Notes under the pieces: generated by a model
Database searches by the model: none
Seen by the model: the letters and a program-made list of their open reading frames with translations, nothing else
What the model was told of the DNA's origin: nothing
NCBI GenBank assembly: GCA_013694495.1
Contig: JACDCH010000070.1
Location: 1-6,757 of the forward strand
Direction: 5' to 3'
Length of the DNA stretch: 6,757 nucleotides
Origin: Acidimicrobiia bacterium
GTDB lineage: Bacteria; Actinomycetota; Acidimicrobiia; Acidimicrobiales; JACDCH01
Shown here: one piece after another, positions 1 through 6,133 of the stretch
Layout: each line of letters starts with the position of its first letter
Numbering within the stretch: the stretch's first letter is position 1
Made by a program: the position numbers and the translations under genes

Positions 1-412
1 CCCGGTAGGCGCCGTCGAAGCGCACGACCACGCTGCCGCCGGGCGGCACCGAAACGGGGAAGCCGGCGGCCTGGGGGCCGGAGCGGGGGCTGCGGACCTC
101 GCCGCCCTGCGGGAACTGCAGCGTGGCCTGCCGGTCGGCGGCCTGCAGCAGGCCGACCCGCACGGCGCCACCGGCCGTGGTCAGCTCGGTGCCGGGGTAG
201 AAGGTCGCCAGGATCTGCTCGACCGACGCCCCGGCGTCAGCGGCGTACTTGGCGCCCCACTGCGAGAGCCCGACGCCATGGCCGAACCCGCGGCCGTCGA
301 GGGAGAGCACGGCGACGTCGGCGCGCGCCGGGGGCGCCACGGACCCCACGAGGGCCGCGACGAGGACGAACAGGACGAACGATGACCGTCGGCGCAAGAC
401 CCTCCATGCCAT
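1..412 (-). CDS. Secreted SpoIID/LytB-domain protein, 5' part only (truncated by window edge)
   Basis: Read on the minus strand, an open frame starts at ATG 412 and runs off the left edge after about 137 codons with no stop. Residues 1-31 form a clear signal peptide: several Arg near the N-terminus, then a hydrophobic stretch (FVLFVLVAALVG), then a cleavage-like APPARA followed by Asp32. Directly after it comes GRGFGHGVGLSQWGAK, the hallmark of the SpoIID/LytB family, followed by an ATFYPGTEL segment, also typical. Family members act on peptidoglycan outside the membrane; SpoIID itself is a lytic transglycosylase in sporulation, but actinobacterial homologues are mostly uncharacterised, so the role here is unknown. 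In actinobacterial members this motif often lies N-terminal, so the order is not unusual. An in-frame ATG at 436 and a GTG at 415 are alternative starts; none has a well-placed Shine-Dalgarno. The gene is divergent from fdhD. Confidence 0.85.
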   Translation of the reverse strand, partial: MAWRVLRRRSSFVLFVLVAALVGSVAPPARADVAVLSLDGRGFGHGVGLSQWGAKYAADAGASVEQILATFYPGTELTTAGGAVRVGLLQAADRQATLQFPQGGEVRSPRSGPQAAGFPVSVPPGGSVVVRFDGAYR

Positions 413-492
413 CACGACGAGGGGGCCACCCTCCATGGCCCGTTGGTGTCATTTCGACGTAGGCCCCCGAGCCTCCTGCCCGGCCCGCCGGA

Positions 493-504
493 TACGGTCG
501 GACG
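493..504 (+). promoter_or_regulatory. Possible leaderless promoter -10 element for fdhD
   Basis: TACGGT at 493-498 fits the actinobacterial -10 consensus TANNNT and ends six bases before the GTG start of fdhD at 505. This is the spacing expected if transcription began on the start codon itself. No Shine-Dalgarno is visible before this GTG, which fits leaderless translation. No convincing -35 hexamer is seen. In DNA this GC-rich, one TANNNT match is weak evidence. Confidence 0.3.
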
Positions 505-1299
505 GTGGCCAGGGGTCGGACGGCGCGGGTGCTCGTGCAGCGCTGGGACGGCCAGGCCCTGCGCCGCGATCCCGACGAGGTGATCGTGGAGGAGCCGATG
601 GCGATCCACCTCGACGGCTCGCTGGTGGCCACCACCATGCGCACGCCGGGCCACGACTTCGAGCTGGCGGTCGGGTTCCTCCACGGCGACGGTCTCCTGG
701 CCGGGGCGCCGGTCCGTTCGTGCCGATACTGCGGCACCGGCCCGGCGGTGGACACGGGGTTCAACGCCGTGTCGGTCGACACCGGCGGGTTGGCCCCCCC
801 CGCCGCCCCTCGCCTGCAGACGACGACGTCGTCGTGCGGGCTGTGCGGCTCGGTCTCGGTCGACGAGCTGCGGGCCCGGATGGCCCCGCTGCCGGCCGGC
901 GACCCGTGGGACCACGACGTGCTGGCCGCCCTGCCCGAGCGCGTCGCCTCGGCCCAGGAGCTGTTCGGCCGCACCGGTGGGGTCCACGCCGCCGCGGCGT
1001 GCCGGCGCGACGGCACGCCGGTCATCGTGCGCGAGGACATCGGGCGCCACAACGCGGTCGACAAGGTGGTCGGGCGCCTCCTCCTCGACGGCGCCCTCCC
1101 CGCCGCCGACGTGGCGCTGTACGTGAGCGGCCGGGCCAGCTTCGAGATCGTCCAGAAGGCATGGGCCGCCGGCCTGGCCGCGGTCGTGGCCGTCAGCGCG
1201 CCGTCGTCGATGGCCGTTGCCGCCGCCCAGGCCGCCGGCATCACCCTGTGCGGGTTCGCCCGGGCCGGCCATGTGAACCTCTACACCGCGCCTCGGTAG
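505..1299 (+). CDS. fdhD: Formate dehydrogenase accessory sulfurtransferase FdhD
   Basis: This 264-residue cytoplasmic protein matches FdhD along its whole length. In E. coli, FdhD receives sulfur from the cysteine desulfurase IscS and transfers it to the molybdenum bis-pyranopterin cofactor before insertion into formate dehydrogenase. Visible family motifs in order: VEEPMAIHLDG (28-38), TPGHDFELAVGFLHGDG (47-63), SSCGLCG with the sulfur-carrying CxxC at Cys111/Cys114, TGGVHAAA (157-164), REDIGRHNAVDKVVG (176-190), SGRASFEIVQKA (208-219), SAPSSMA (231-237) and GFARAGHVNLYT (250-261). Length is normal. A second CxxC, Cys73/Cys76 in RSCRYCG, lies upstream; only the later Cys of this pair looks usual for actinobacterial members. 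The start is GTG 505, the first in-frame start giving a normal N-terminus. No formate dehydrogenase gene is in the window, so its client enzyme is elsewhere. One base separates its stop from chdC, implying co-transcription. Confidence 0.95.
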   Translation: MARGRTARVLVQRWDGQALRRDPDEVIVEEPMAIHLDGSLVATTMRTPGHDFELAVGFLHGDGLLAGAPVRSCRYCGTGPAVDTGFNAVSVDTGGLAPPAAPRLQTTTSSCGLCGSVSVDELRARMAPLPAGDPWDHDVLAALPERVASAQELFGRTGGVHAAAACRRDGTPVIVREDIGRHNAVDKVVGRLLLDGALPAADVALYVSGRASFEIVQKAWAAGLAAVVAVSAPSSMAVAAAQAAGITLCGFARAGHVNLYTAPR

Positions 1300-1300
1300 C

Positions 1301-2002
1301 GTGCCCGGGGTGCCTGAACCCCTCTCGCCGTCCGTCGGGTGGGGCGTCCTCCACCTGTTCTGCAAGCCGTCGCCGGCGGTCGACGCCGCGGCCGTGCTCG
1401 CCGCCGTGAAGGCTCTCCAAGCCGACGACCACCAGGTCGTCACCGCGGTCCTCCTCGGCCACAAGGCCGACGCGTGCTTCATGGCCCTCGGACCAGACCT
1501 GTGGCGGCTGCGCCGGTTCCAGACCGAGCTCGTCGGCGCCGGCTTCGAGGTGGTTGACAGCTTCGTGTCACTCACCGAGCTGTCGGAGTACTCCGAGCAC
1601 CTCCCCGACGCGATGAAGGAGGCCCGGCTCCACCCGCAGCTGCCCCCCGAGGGCAAGCCGGCGTTCTGCTTCTACCCGATGTCGAAGCGGCGCCAGGTCC
1701 AGCAGAACTGGTTCACGCTGCCCTACGACGACCGCAAGGACCTGATGATGGCCCACGGCAAGTCGGGCCGGGCGTTCGCCGGGCGGGTGCTCCAGGTGGT
1801 CACCGGCGCCACCGGCGTCGACGACTGGGAGTGGGGCGTCACGCTGTTCGCCCAGCACCCCGACGACCTCAAGGAGGTCGTGTACACGATGCGGTTCGAC
1901 GAGGCCTCGGCCATCTATGCCGACTTCGGGCAATTCGTCACGGGCATGGTGTCGACCCCCGACGAACTGCTCACCGAGCTCGGCGTCCGCCCGTCGTCCT
2001 GA
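1301..2002 (+). CDS. chdC: Coproheme decarboxylase (HemQ/ChdC, chlorite dismutase family)
   Basis: The 233-residue product belongs to the chlorite dismutase-like family and matches coproheme decarboxylase, the last enzyme of the coproporphyrin-dependent heme route, which oxidatively decarboxylates two propionates of coproheme III to give heme b. The N-terminal half carries GWGVLHLFCK and VVTAVLLGHKADACFMALGP; the C-terminal half has the diagnostic CFYPMSKRR. By alignment from memory to the Listeria/Geobacillus enzymes, Tyr125 is the radical-forming catalytic Tyr (Tyr147 in Listeria), Lys129 matches Lys151, Arg109 matches Arg133, His152 (in MMAHGKSGR) is the proximal heme ligand His174, and Gln165 is the distal Gln187. 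All key residues are present, so it should be active. The loop before the Tyr is two residues longer than in Geobacillus. The GTG start lies one base after the fdhD stop with no clear Shine-Dalgarno, which suggests translational coupling; GTG 1310 is an alternative. Confidence 0.93.
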   Translation: MPGVPEPLSPSVGWGVLHLFCKPSPAVDAAAVLAAVKALQADDHQVVTAVLLGHKADACFMALGPDLWRLRRFQTELVGAGFEVVDSFVSLTELSEYSEHLPDAMKEARLHPQLPPEGKPAFCFYPMSKRRQVQQNWFTLPYDDRKDLMMAHGKSGRAFAGRVLQVVTGATGVDDWEWGVTLFAQHPDDLKEVVYTMRFDEASAIYADFGQFVTGMVSTPDELLTELGVRPSS

Positions 2003-2029
2003 ACCCGAGCCGTAACCGCAGGGAAACGC

Positions 2030-2046
2030 GGAGGACAGCTACTGTG
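2030..2046 (+). promoter_or_regulatory. Shine-Dalgarno of livH, with competing CTG (in frame) and GTG (out of frame)
   Basis: GGAGGA at 2030-2035 is the best ribosome-binding site in the chdC-livH spacer. Six bases downstream is CTG 2042, in frame with livH; eight bases downstream is GTG 2044, in another frame that ends at 2229 and gives an arginine-rich, unrecognisable peptide. The first ATG/GTG/TTG in the livH frame is TTG 2075, about 40 bases from this site. The site therefore argues that translation starts near 2042, or that the sequence carries a frameshift between 2046 and 2075. Confidence 0.55.
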
Positions 2047-2074
2047 CGCGCCCATCGTTCCCTGGGCCCGGCGA

Positions 2075-3373
2075 TTGCTCCTCCTTGCTCTGCTGTTCGC
2101 CACGATCGGCGTGCTTGCGGGTGGTCCGAACGCGAGCGCCGAAGCAGCGGCGCCGTCCGGCACGAGCGAGGGCGGCGAGGGCGTGCGCGGCACGTTCATC
2201 GACAAGAAGGGCACCCGAGCCCCGGGTGACGACGTACCTCTCGTCGACGTCGAGGTCGTCATCACCACCACCGCCGGCGACGAGGTGGTCAGCGGCACGA
2301 CGGACGAGGAAGGAATCATCGAGCTCGAGCTCCCGTCGCCGGGCGAGTACATCGCCACCGTGCAGCTCGACACGCTGCCCGAGGGGGTGGGCCTGGCCGA
2401 GGGCGCCGAGGTGCGGCCGTTCTCGGTGGACCCGAACGACACGTTCCGCCTGAACATCCAGTTCGGCCAGCGCGAGCGCGAGACGTCGACGAAGCTCGAC
2501 CAGCTTCCTCAGCTCGTGTTCAAGGGCGTCCAGTTCGGCCTGATCATCGCCATCTGCGCCGTGGGCCTCTCGATCATCAACGGCACGACGGGCCTCGTGA
2601 ACTTCTCCCACGGCGAGCACGTCACGTGGGGCGCGGTGGCGGCCTGGTTCCTCAACGTCGACCACGGCATCCATCTGGTCATCGCCGCACCACTGGCGAT
2701 CCTCATCGGGGCGGCCACCGGCGCCCTCACCGACATGATCCTGTGGCGGCGGCTGCGCAACCGGGGCGTGAGCCTCCTGGCCATGATGATCGTGTCGATC
2801 GGCTTGAGCCTCGCCGCTCGCAACGTGCTGCAGGTGGTGTTCGGGGAGACCACGAAGGCCTTTCGCGACTTCAACATCCAGATCGGTCACGACTACGGGC
2901 CCATCACGGCGGTGCCCAAGGACTTCTGGTTGATCGGCATCGCCATCCTCGCCCTCGTCGGCGTGGCGTCGACCCTCCAGTACACGCGCATCGGCAAGGC
3001 CACGCGGGCCATCGCCGACAACCCCGACCTCGCCGCGTCGTCGGGCATCGACGTGAACCGGGTGGTCCTCTTCGTGTGGGCCGCCGGCGGCGGTCTCGCC
3101 GCCCTCGGCGGGATCCTGTTCGCCGTCGGCGAGCGGGTGCAGTTCGACACCGGCTTCAAGCTCCTGTTGCTGATGTTCGCCGGCATCACCCTCGGCGGCC
3201 TCGGCACGGCCTACGGGGCGCTCGTCGGCAGCTTCGTCGTCGGCATGCTCATCCAGACCTCGGCCTTGATCATCCCGACCGAGCTCAAGAACGTCGGCGC
3301 CCTCGTCGTACTCATCCTGGTGCTGCTGGTGAGGCCCCAGGGCATCCTCGGCCGAGCCGAGCGGATCGGGTAG
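2075..3373 (+). CDS. livH: LIV-type ABC transporter permease LivH with fused N-terminal extracytoplasmic beta-domain
   Basis: This is the first of two membrane permeases of a hydrophobic amino acid (HAAT/LIV) ABC importer. Numbering from TTG 2075 (432 aa): residues 1-23 are the core of a signal peptide ending in ASAEA. Residues 37-131 form an extracytoplasmic domain resembling carboxypeptidase-regulatory/Ig-like beta-sandwiches (GVRGTFIDKKG, PLVDVEVVI, GTTDEEGIIELELPSPGEY). From about 140 a standard LivH core of roughly 290 residues follows, with several hydrophobic segments, GLVNFSHGEH (173-182), the cytoplasmic ATPase-contact loop TRIGKATRAIADNPDLAASSGID (304-326) and the C-terminal VRPQGILG. 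E. coli LivH is about 308 residues, so the extra N-terminus is real added material. The open frame continues upstream: from CTG 2042 it would add LCAPIVPWARR, supplying the basic n-region the signal peptide otherwise lacks, so the true start is probably 2042. The livM start follows its stop by 14 bases. Confidence 0.9.
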   Translation: MLLLALLFATIGVLAGGPNASAEAAAPSGTSEGGEGVRGTFIDKKGTRAPGDDVPLVDVEVVITTTAGDEVVSGTTDEEGIIELELPSPGEYIATVQLDTLPEGVGLAEGAEVRPFSVDPNDTFRLNIQFGQRERETSTKLDQLPQLVFKGVQFGLIIAICAVGLSIINGTTGLVNFSHGEHVTWGAVAAWFLNVDHGIHLVIAAPLAILIGAATGALTDMILWRRLRNRGVSLLAMMIVSIGLSLAARNVLQVVFGETTKAFRDFNIQIGHDYGPITAVPKDFWLIGIAILALVGVASTLQYTRIGKATRAIADNPDLAASSGIDVNRVVLFVWAAGGGLAALGGILFAVGERVQFDTGFKLLLLMFAGITLGGLGTAYGALVGSFVVGMLIQTSALIIPTELKNVGALVVLILVLLVRPQGILGRAERIG

Positions 3374-3374
3374 C

Positions 3375-3387
3375 GGGGGGCGACGAC
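3375..3387 (+). promoter_or_regulatory. Ribosome-binding site fixing the livM start
   Basis: A run of six G at 3375-3380 lies seven bases before GTG 3388, just after the livH stop (TAG 3371-3373). It separates the real livM start from the much longer open frame that extends upstream inside livH. Confidence 0.55.
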
Positions 3388-4401
3388 GTGGACTGGCGCC
3401 TCATCTTCGATACGGCCCTCACCCAGGGGTTCGGGCCCCAGGCGATCGTGGTCGCGCTGGCGGCCATCGGCCTCAACGTGCAGTTCGGCTACGCGGGGCT
3501 GCTGAACTTCGGGCAGGTCGCGTTCCTCGCGGTCGGCGCGTACTCGATCGCCATGGGCGTCGACACGTTCGGTCTCAACTTCTGGCTGTGCGTGTTCCTC
3601 GCCCTCCTTTCGGCAGTTGTCCTCGCGCTGCTGCTGGGGTTCCCCACGCTTCGGCTGCGCACCGACTACCTGGCCATCGTCACCATCGCGGCCGGCGAGA
3701 TCATCCGGCTCGTGCTCCGGGCCGGGAGCTATCGGGGGACGACGGGCGGCGCCGCCGGCATTCAGAACTTCGCCGACGACTTCTTCGAGATCAACCCGTT
3801 CCCCCGGGGCTCGAACGGGATCGGGTTCGTCGACTACAGCTCGAGCGATCTCTGGGTGATGACGGTTGGCTGGGGGCTCGTGGCCGCGTCCTGTCTCATG
3901 ATCTTCCTTCTCATCCGCAGCCCGTGGGGACGAGTGGTCAAGGCCATCAGGGAGGACGAGGACGCGGTCCGCAGCCTCGGCAAGAACGTCTACCTCTACA
4001 AGATGCAGGCCCTCATCCTCGGCGGCGTGATCGGCGCGGTCGGAGGGATGATCTTCGCGATCGACCGCCAGTCGATCGTGCCCGACAGCCTGGGGACGCA
4101 GCGGACGTTCTTCGCCTACACCGCCCTGATCCTCGGCGGCTCGGGGCGGGTCGGCGGGCCGGTCGTGGGCGCCATCGTGTTCACGTTTCTCACCGCGTTC
4201 ACCGACACCACGCTGCGCGAGCTGGTCGAGAACAACATCCTCGACAAGATCCCGTTGCTGCCGAGCGACCTCCTCGTGGCGAACGAGGTCGGCATCGCGG
4301 TACAGATCCTCGTCGGGCTCGGGCTCATGGCCCTCATGATCTTCCGGCCCCAGGGCATCTTCGGTGACAAGCGGGAGGTGGCGATCAGTGCCCGTCGCTG
4401 A
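3388..4401 (+). CDS. livM: LIV-type ABC transporter permease LivM
   Basis: This is the second permease of the importer, 337 residues. It begins MDWRLIFDTALTQG and has the family's GLNVQFGYAGLLNFGQVAFLAVGAY (28-52), FPTLRLRTDYLAIVTIAAGEIIR (85-107), the ATPase-contact loop SPWGRVVKAIREDEDAVRSLGKN (178-200), GGSGRVGGPVVGA (250-262) and the terminal FRPQGIFG (319-326). About eight hydrophobic membrane segments are visible, roughly at 17-33, 42-58, 64-84, 95-110, 158-176, 206-225, 244-268 and 302-318. An unbroken frame continues 254 codons upstream of the chosen start, but that part is arginine/proline-rich and lies over livH, so it is a shadow. GTG 3388 is chosen because it has a G-rich Shine-Dalgarno and gives a normal N-terminus. 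It overlaps livG by 14 bases, implying one mRNA. Urea-transporter UrtC is related; nothing nearby (no urease genes) favours urea. Confidence 0.93.
   Translation: MDWRLIFDTALTQGFGPQAIVVALAAIGLNVQFGYAGLLNFGQVAFLAVGAYSIAMGVDTFGLNFWLCVFLALLSAVVLALLLGFPTLRLRTDYLAIVTIAAGEIIRLVLRAGSYRGTTGGAAGIQNFADDFFEINPFPRGSNGIGFVDYSSSDLWVMTVGWGLVAASCLMIFLLIRSPWGRVVKAIREDEDAVRSLGKNVYLYKMQALILGGVIGAVGGMIFAIDRQSIVPDSLGTQRTFFAYTALILGGSGRVGGPVVGAIVFTFLTAFTDTTLRELVENNILDKIPLLPSDLLVANEVGIAVQILVGLGLMALMIFRPQGIFGDKREVAISARR
4373..4390 (+). promoter_or_regulatory. Ribosome-binding site fixing the livG start inside livM
   Basis: GGGAGG at 4373-4378, within the last codons of livM, is followed after nine bases by GTG 4388. 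This favours GTG 4388 over the upstream GTG 4364, which lies before the site and has no comparable signal, and over ATG 4409. Confidence 0.55.
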
Positions 4402-5296
4402 CACCTGGATGGAGCCGGTCGAGCGGACACCGGGCTGCTCGAAGCCCGACCCGATCCTCGTGGCCGACGGCGTGCGGCGCACGTTCGGCGGCCTGACCGC
4501 GGTCGATGTCGGTCACGTCGAGGTCCAGCGGGGCTCGATCACCGCGCTCATCGGCCCCAACGGCGCCGGCAAGACGACGTTCTTCAACCTGCTCACCGGC
4601 TTCGACGAGCCCGACGAGGGCACCTGGACGTTCGACGGCGCATCGGTGGCCGGCATCCCCGCCCACAAGGTCGCCCGCCGGGGAATGGTCCGCACGTTCC
4701 AGCTCACGAAGTCCCTGGCCCGGCTGTCGGTGCTGGAGAACATGAAGCTGGGCGCCACCGCGCAGCGCGGTGAGGGCTTCTTCGCCGCCCTCGCTCGACC
4801 GCTGTGGAGCGCCCAGGAGAAGGACGTCACGGAGCGGGCCGACGAGCTCCTGGTGCGCTTCAAGCTCGACCACATGCGCGGCGAGTTCGCCGGCGAGCTG
4901 TCGGGGGGCCAGCGCAAGCTCCTCGAGATGGCGCGTGCGCTCATGGTGCAGCCGCAGATGGTCATGCTCGACGAGCCGATGGCCGGCGTGAACCCGGCGC
5001 TCACCCAGTCGTTGCTCGAGCATGTGAAGGCGTTGCGCGACGACGGCATGACGGTGCTGTTCGTCGAGCACGACATGGACGTGGTCCACGACATCTCGGA
5101 CTGGGTGGTTGTCATGGCTGAGGGGAAGATCATCGCCGAGGGAACCGCCGACGACATCAGCACCAATTCGCTCGTGATCGACGCCTATCTGGGCTCGCAC
5201 CACGACGCGCCGTTGACCGAAGCCGAGGTGCAGGCCCAGCTGGCCGAGGCCGAGGCCGCCATCGCGATCGAGGAGGGGAGGGCTGACGATGTCTGA
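4388..5296 (+). CDS. livG: LIV-type ABC transporter ATP-binding protein LivG with C-terminal extension
   Basis: This is a cytoplasmic ATPase subunit of the importer, 302 residues from GTG 4388. All catalytic motifs are intact: Walker A GPNGAGKTT (56-64), Q-loop Gln105 in RTFQLTKSL, signature LSGGQRKLLEMARAL (171-185), Walker B MVMLDEP with catalytic Glu196, the MAGVNP D-loop region typical of LivG (198-203), and switch His228 in VEHDMDVV. The C-terminal DDISTNSLVIDAYLG is also characteristic of LivG. The protein is longer than E. coli LivG (about 255 aa): it has some 20 extra residues before the ATPase fold, with two Pro-containing acidic turns, and about 30 after it (from 272), Ala/Glu-rich and probably helical. 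The gene overlaps livM by 14 bases and livF by 8 bases, so translation is likely coupled. Substrate specificity does not reside in this subunit. Confidence 0.94.
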   Translation: MPVADTWMEPVERTPGCSKPDPILVADGVRRTFGGLTAVDVGHVEVQRGSITALIGPNGAGKTTFFNLLTGFDEPDEGTWTFDGASVAGIPAHKVARRGMVRTFQLTKSLARLSVLENMKLGATAQRGEGFFAALARPLWSAQEKDVTERADELLVRFKLDHMRGEFAGELSGGQRKLLEMARALMVQPQMVMLDEPMAGVNPALTQSLLEHVKALRDDGMTVLFVEHDMDVVHDISDWVVVMAEGKIIAEGTADDISTNSLVIDAYLGSHHDAPLTEAEVQAQLAEAEAAIAIEEGRADDV

Positions 5297-6056
5297 ACAA
5301 CAGCTCGAGCTGATCGACCCCGGCGCGTGGGAGGGCCCGCTTCTCCAAGCCTCCGACATCGTCGCCGGGTACGTCCCTGAGGTCGACATCCTGTCCGGCT
5401 GCCAGCTCTCACTCCATGAAGGCGAGTTGGTGGGCATCATCGGCCCGAACGGCGCCGGCAAGTCGACGCTGCTGAAGGCGCTGTTCGGTCTCGTGCCGGT
5501 ACGGAGCGGTTCGGTGCAGCTGCGCGGCCACGACATCACCGGCGCCAAGGCCCACTCCCTCGTCGGTCTCGGTGTCGGCTACGTGCCCCAGAACAACAAC
5601 GTGTTCCCCCGGCTGACGGTCGAGGAGAACCTGCAGATGGGCGCCTACCAGCAGCCCCGTGAGTTCGGCCGGCGCTTCGACGAGGTGGCCGAGCTGTTCC
5701 CGCTGCTCGGGCAGCGCCGGAAGCAGCGGGCCGGGTCCCTCTCCGGCGGTGAGCGCCAGATGGTGGCGATGGGACGGGCGTTGATGATGCGCCCGTCGGT
5801 GCTGCTGCTCGACGAGCCGTCGGCCGGGCTGTCCCCGGCGTACCAGGACGAGGTGTTCATCCGCTGCCGCCAGATCAACGACACCGGTGTGTCGATCATC
5901 ATGGTCGAGCAGAACGCCCGCCGGTGCCTGCAGATCTGCCACCGGGGCTTCGTGCTCGACCAGGGCCGCAACGCCTACACCGGCTCGGGGGACGACCTCC
6001 TCACCGACCCCAAGGTCATCGAGCTCTACCTGGGGACCCTGGCCAAAGCGCGATAG
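5289..6056 (+). CDS. livF: LIV-type ABC transporter ATP-binding protein LivF
   Basis: This is the second ATPase subunit, 255 residues, somewhat longer than E. coli LivF (about 237) because of roughly 18 extra N-terminal residues. Motifs: Walker A GPNGAGKST (52-60), Q-loop Gln101 in YVPQNNNVFPRLTVEENLQMG, signature LSGGERQMVAMGRAL (151-165), Walker B VLLLDEP (171-177) with catalytic Glu176, and SAGLSP (178-183). At the switch position it has VEQNA (206-210), Gln instead of the His seen in LivG; this is the family norm for LivF and not a defect. The YVPQ.NNVFP.LTVEENL block separates it clearly from LivG. ATG 5289 overlaps the end of livG by 8 bases and is preceded by a strong purine-rich Shine-Dalgarno at 5272-5282 within the livG tail. 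It is the last gene of the operon; hairpins follow its stop. Confidence 0.95.
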   Translation: MSEQQLELIDPGAWEGPLLQASDIVAGYVPEVDILSGCQLSLHEGELVGIIGPNGAGKSTLLKALFGLVPVRSGSVQLRGHDITGAKAHSLVGLGVGYVPQNNNVFPRLTVEENLQMGAYQQPREFGRRFDEVAELFPLLGQRRKQRAGSLSGGERQMVAMGRALMMRPSVLLLDEPSAGLSPAYQDEVFIRCRQINDTGVSIIMVEQNARRCLQICHRGFVLDQGRNAYTGSGDDLLTDPKVIELYLGTLAKAR

Positions 6057-6086
6057 GTAGCCCGGTCGGCGGCCCGCCCCAACGCT

Positions 6087-6132
6087 TCTGGCAGCGGATC
6101 GAGGCGCCAGGGAGCGTGGAACCGCTGCCAGA
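6087..6132. terminator. Inverted repeat between convergent genes, candidate bidirectional terminator
   Basis: TCTGGCAGCGG at 6087-6097 is repeated as its exact reverse complement, CCGCTGCCAGA, at 6122-6132, giving an 11-bp perfect stem around a 24-base interval. The stem can extend inward by two or three pairs after one A-A mismatch. It lies 31 bases after the livF stop and 24 bases beyond the stop of the lipoprotein gene on the other strand, where a shared terminator would be expected. There is no T-run on either side, so if it terminates it is not a classical intrinsic terminator; L-shaped terminators without U-tracts are proposed for actinobacteria. Confidence 0.5.
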
Positions 6133-6133
6133 T

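Noticed and set aside
249..1409. 386-codon plus-strand frame over the spoIID-like gene and fdhD
   Set aside because: The translation is Arg/Pro-rich low-complexity, typical of a +1 shadow; fdhD in the other frame matches its family end to end.
412..1656. 414-codon minus-strand frame opposite fdhD and chdC
   Set aside because: Shadow frame. Its stop overlaps the start of the real SpoIID-like gene, which is in a different frame.
1658..1730. Phe in NWF of ChdC as loss of a catalytic Tyr
   Set aside because: Counting against the Listeria residues places the catalytic Tyr in the earlier YPMSK motif (Tyr125 here), which is intact; the NWF position is not the radical site.
1831..2229. Frame entered by GTG 2044 behind the good Shine-Dalgarno, as a short separate gene
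   Set aside because: The product is Arg/His-rich with no hydrophobic or domain pattern. It is more simply explained by the livH start ambiguity.
2626..3387. Upstream 254 codons of a 591-codon frame continuous with livM
   Set aside because: This part is Arg/Pro/His-rich, has no family resemblance and lies over livH in another frame. The livM start at 3388 has its own ribosome-binding site.
3211..4482. 423-codon antisense frame opposite livM
   Set aside because: It is a GC-rich shadow frame with Glu/Asp/His-biased composition and no recognisable domain; the sense strand encodes clear LivM.
4385..5548. 387-codon antisense frame opposite livG and the start of livF
   Set aside because: It has shadow composition, and the sense strand holds intact ABC ATPase motifs.
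5904..5920. Missing switch His in LivF (VEQN)
   Set aside because: Gln at this position is normal for the LivF family.
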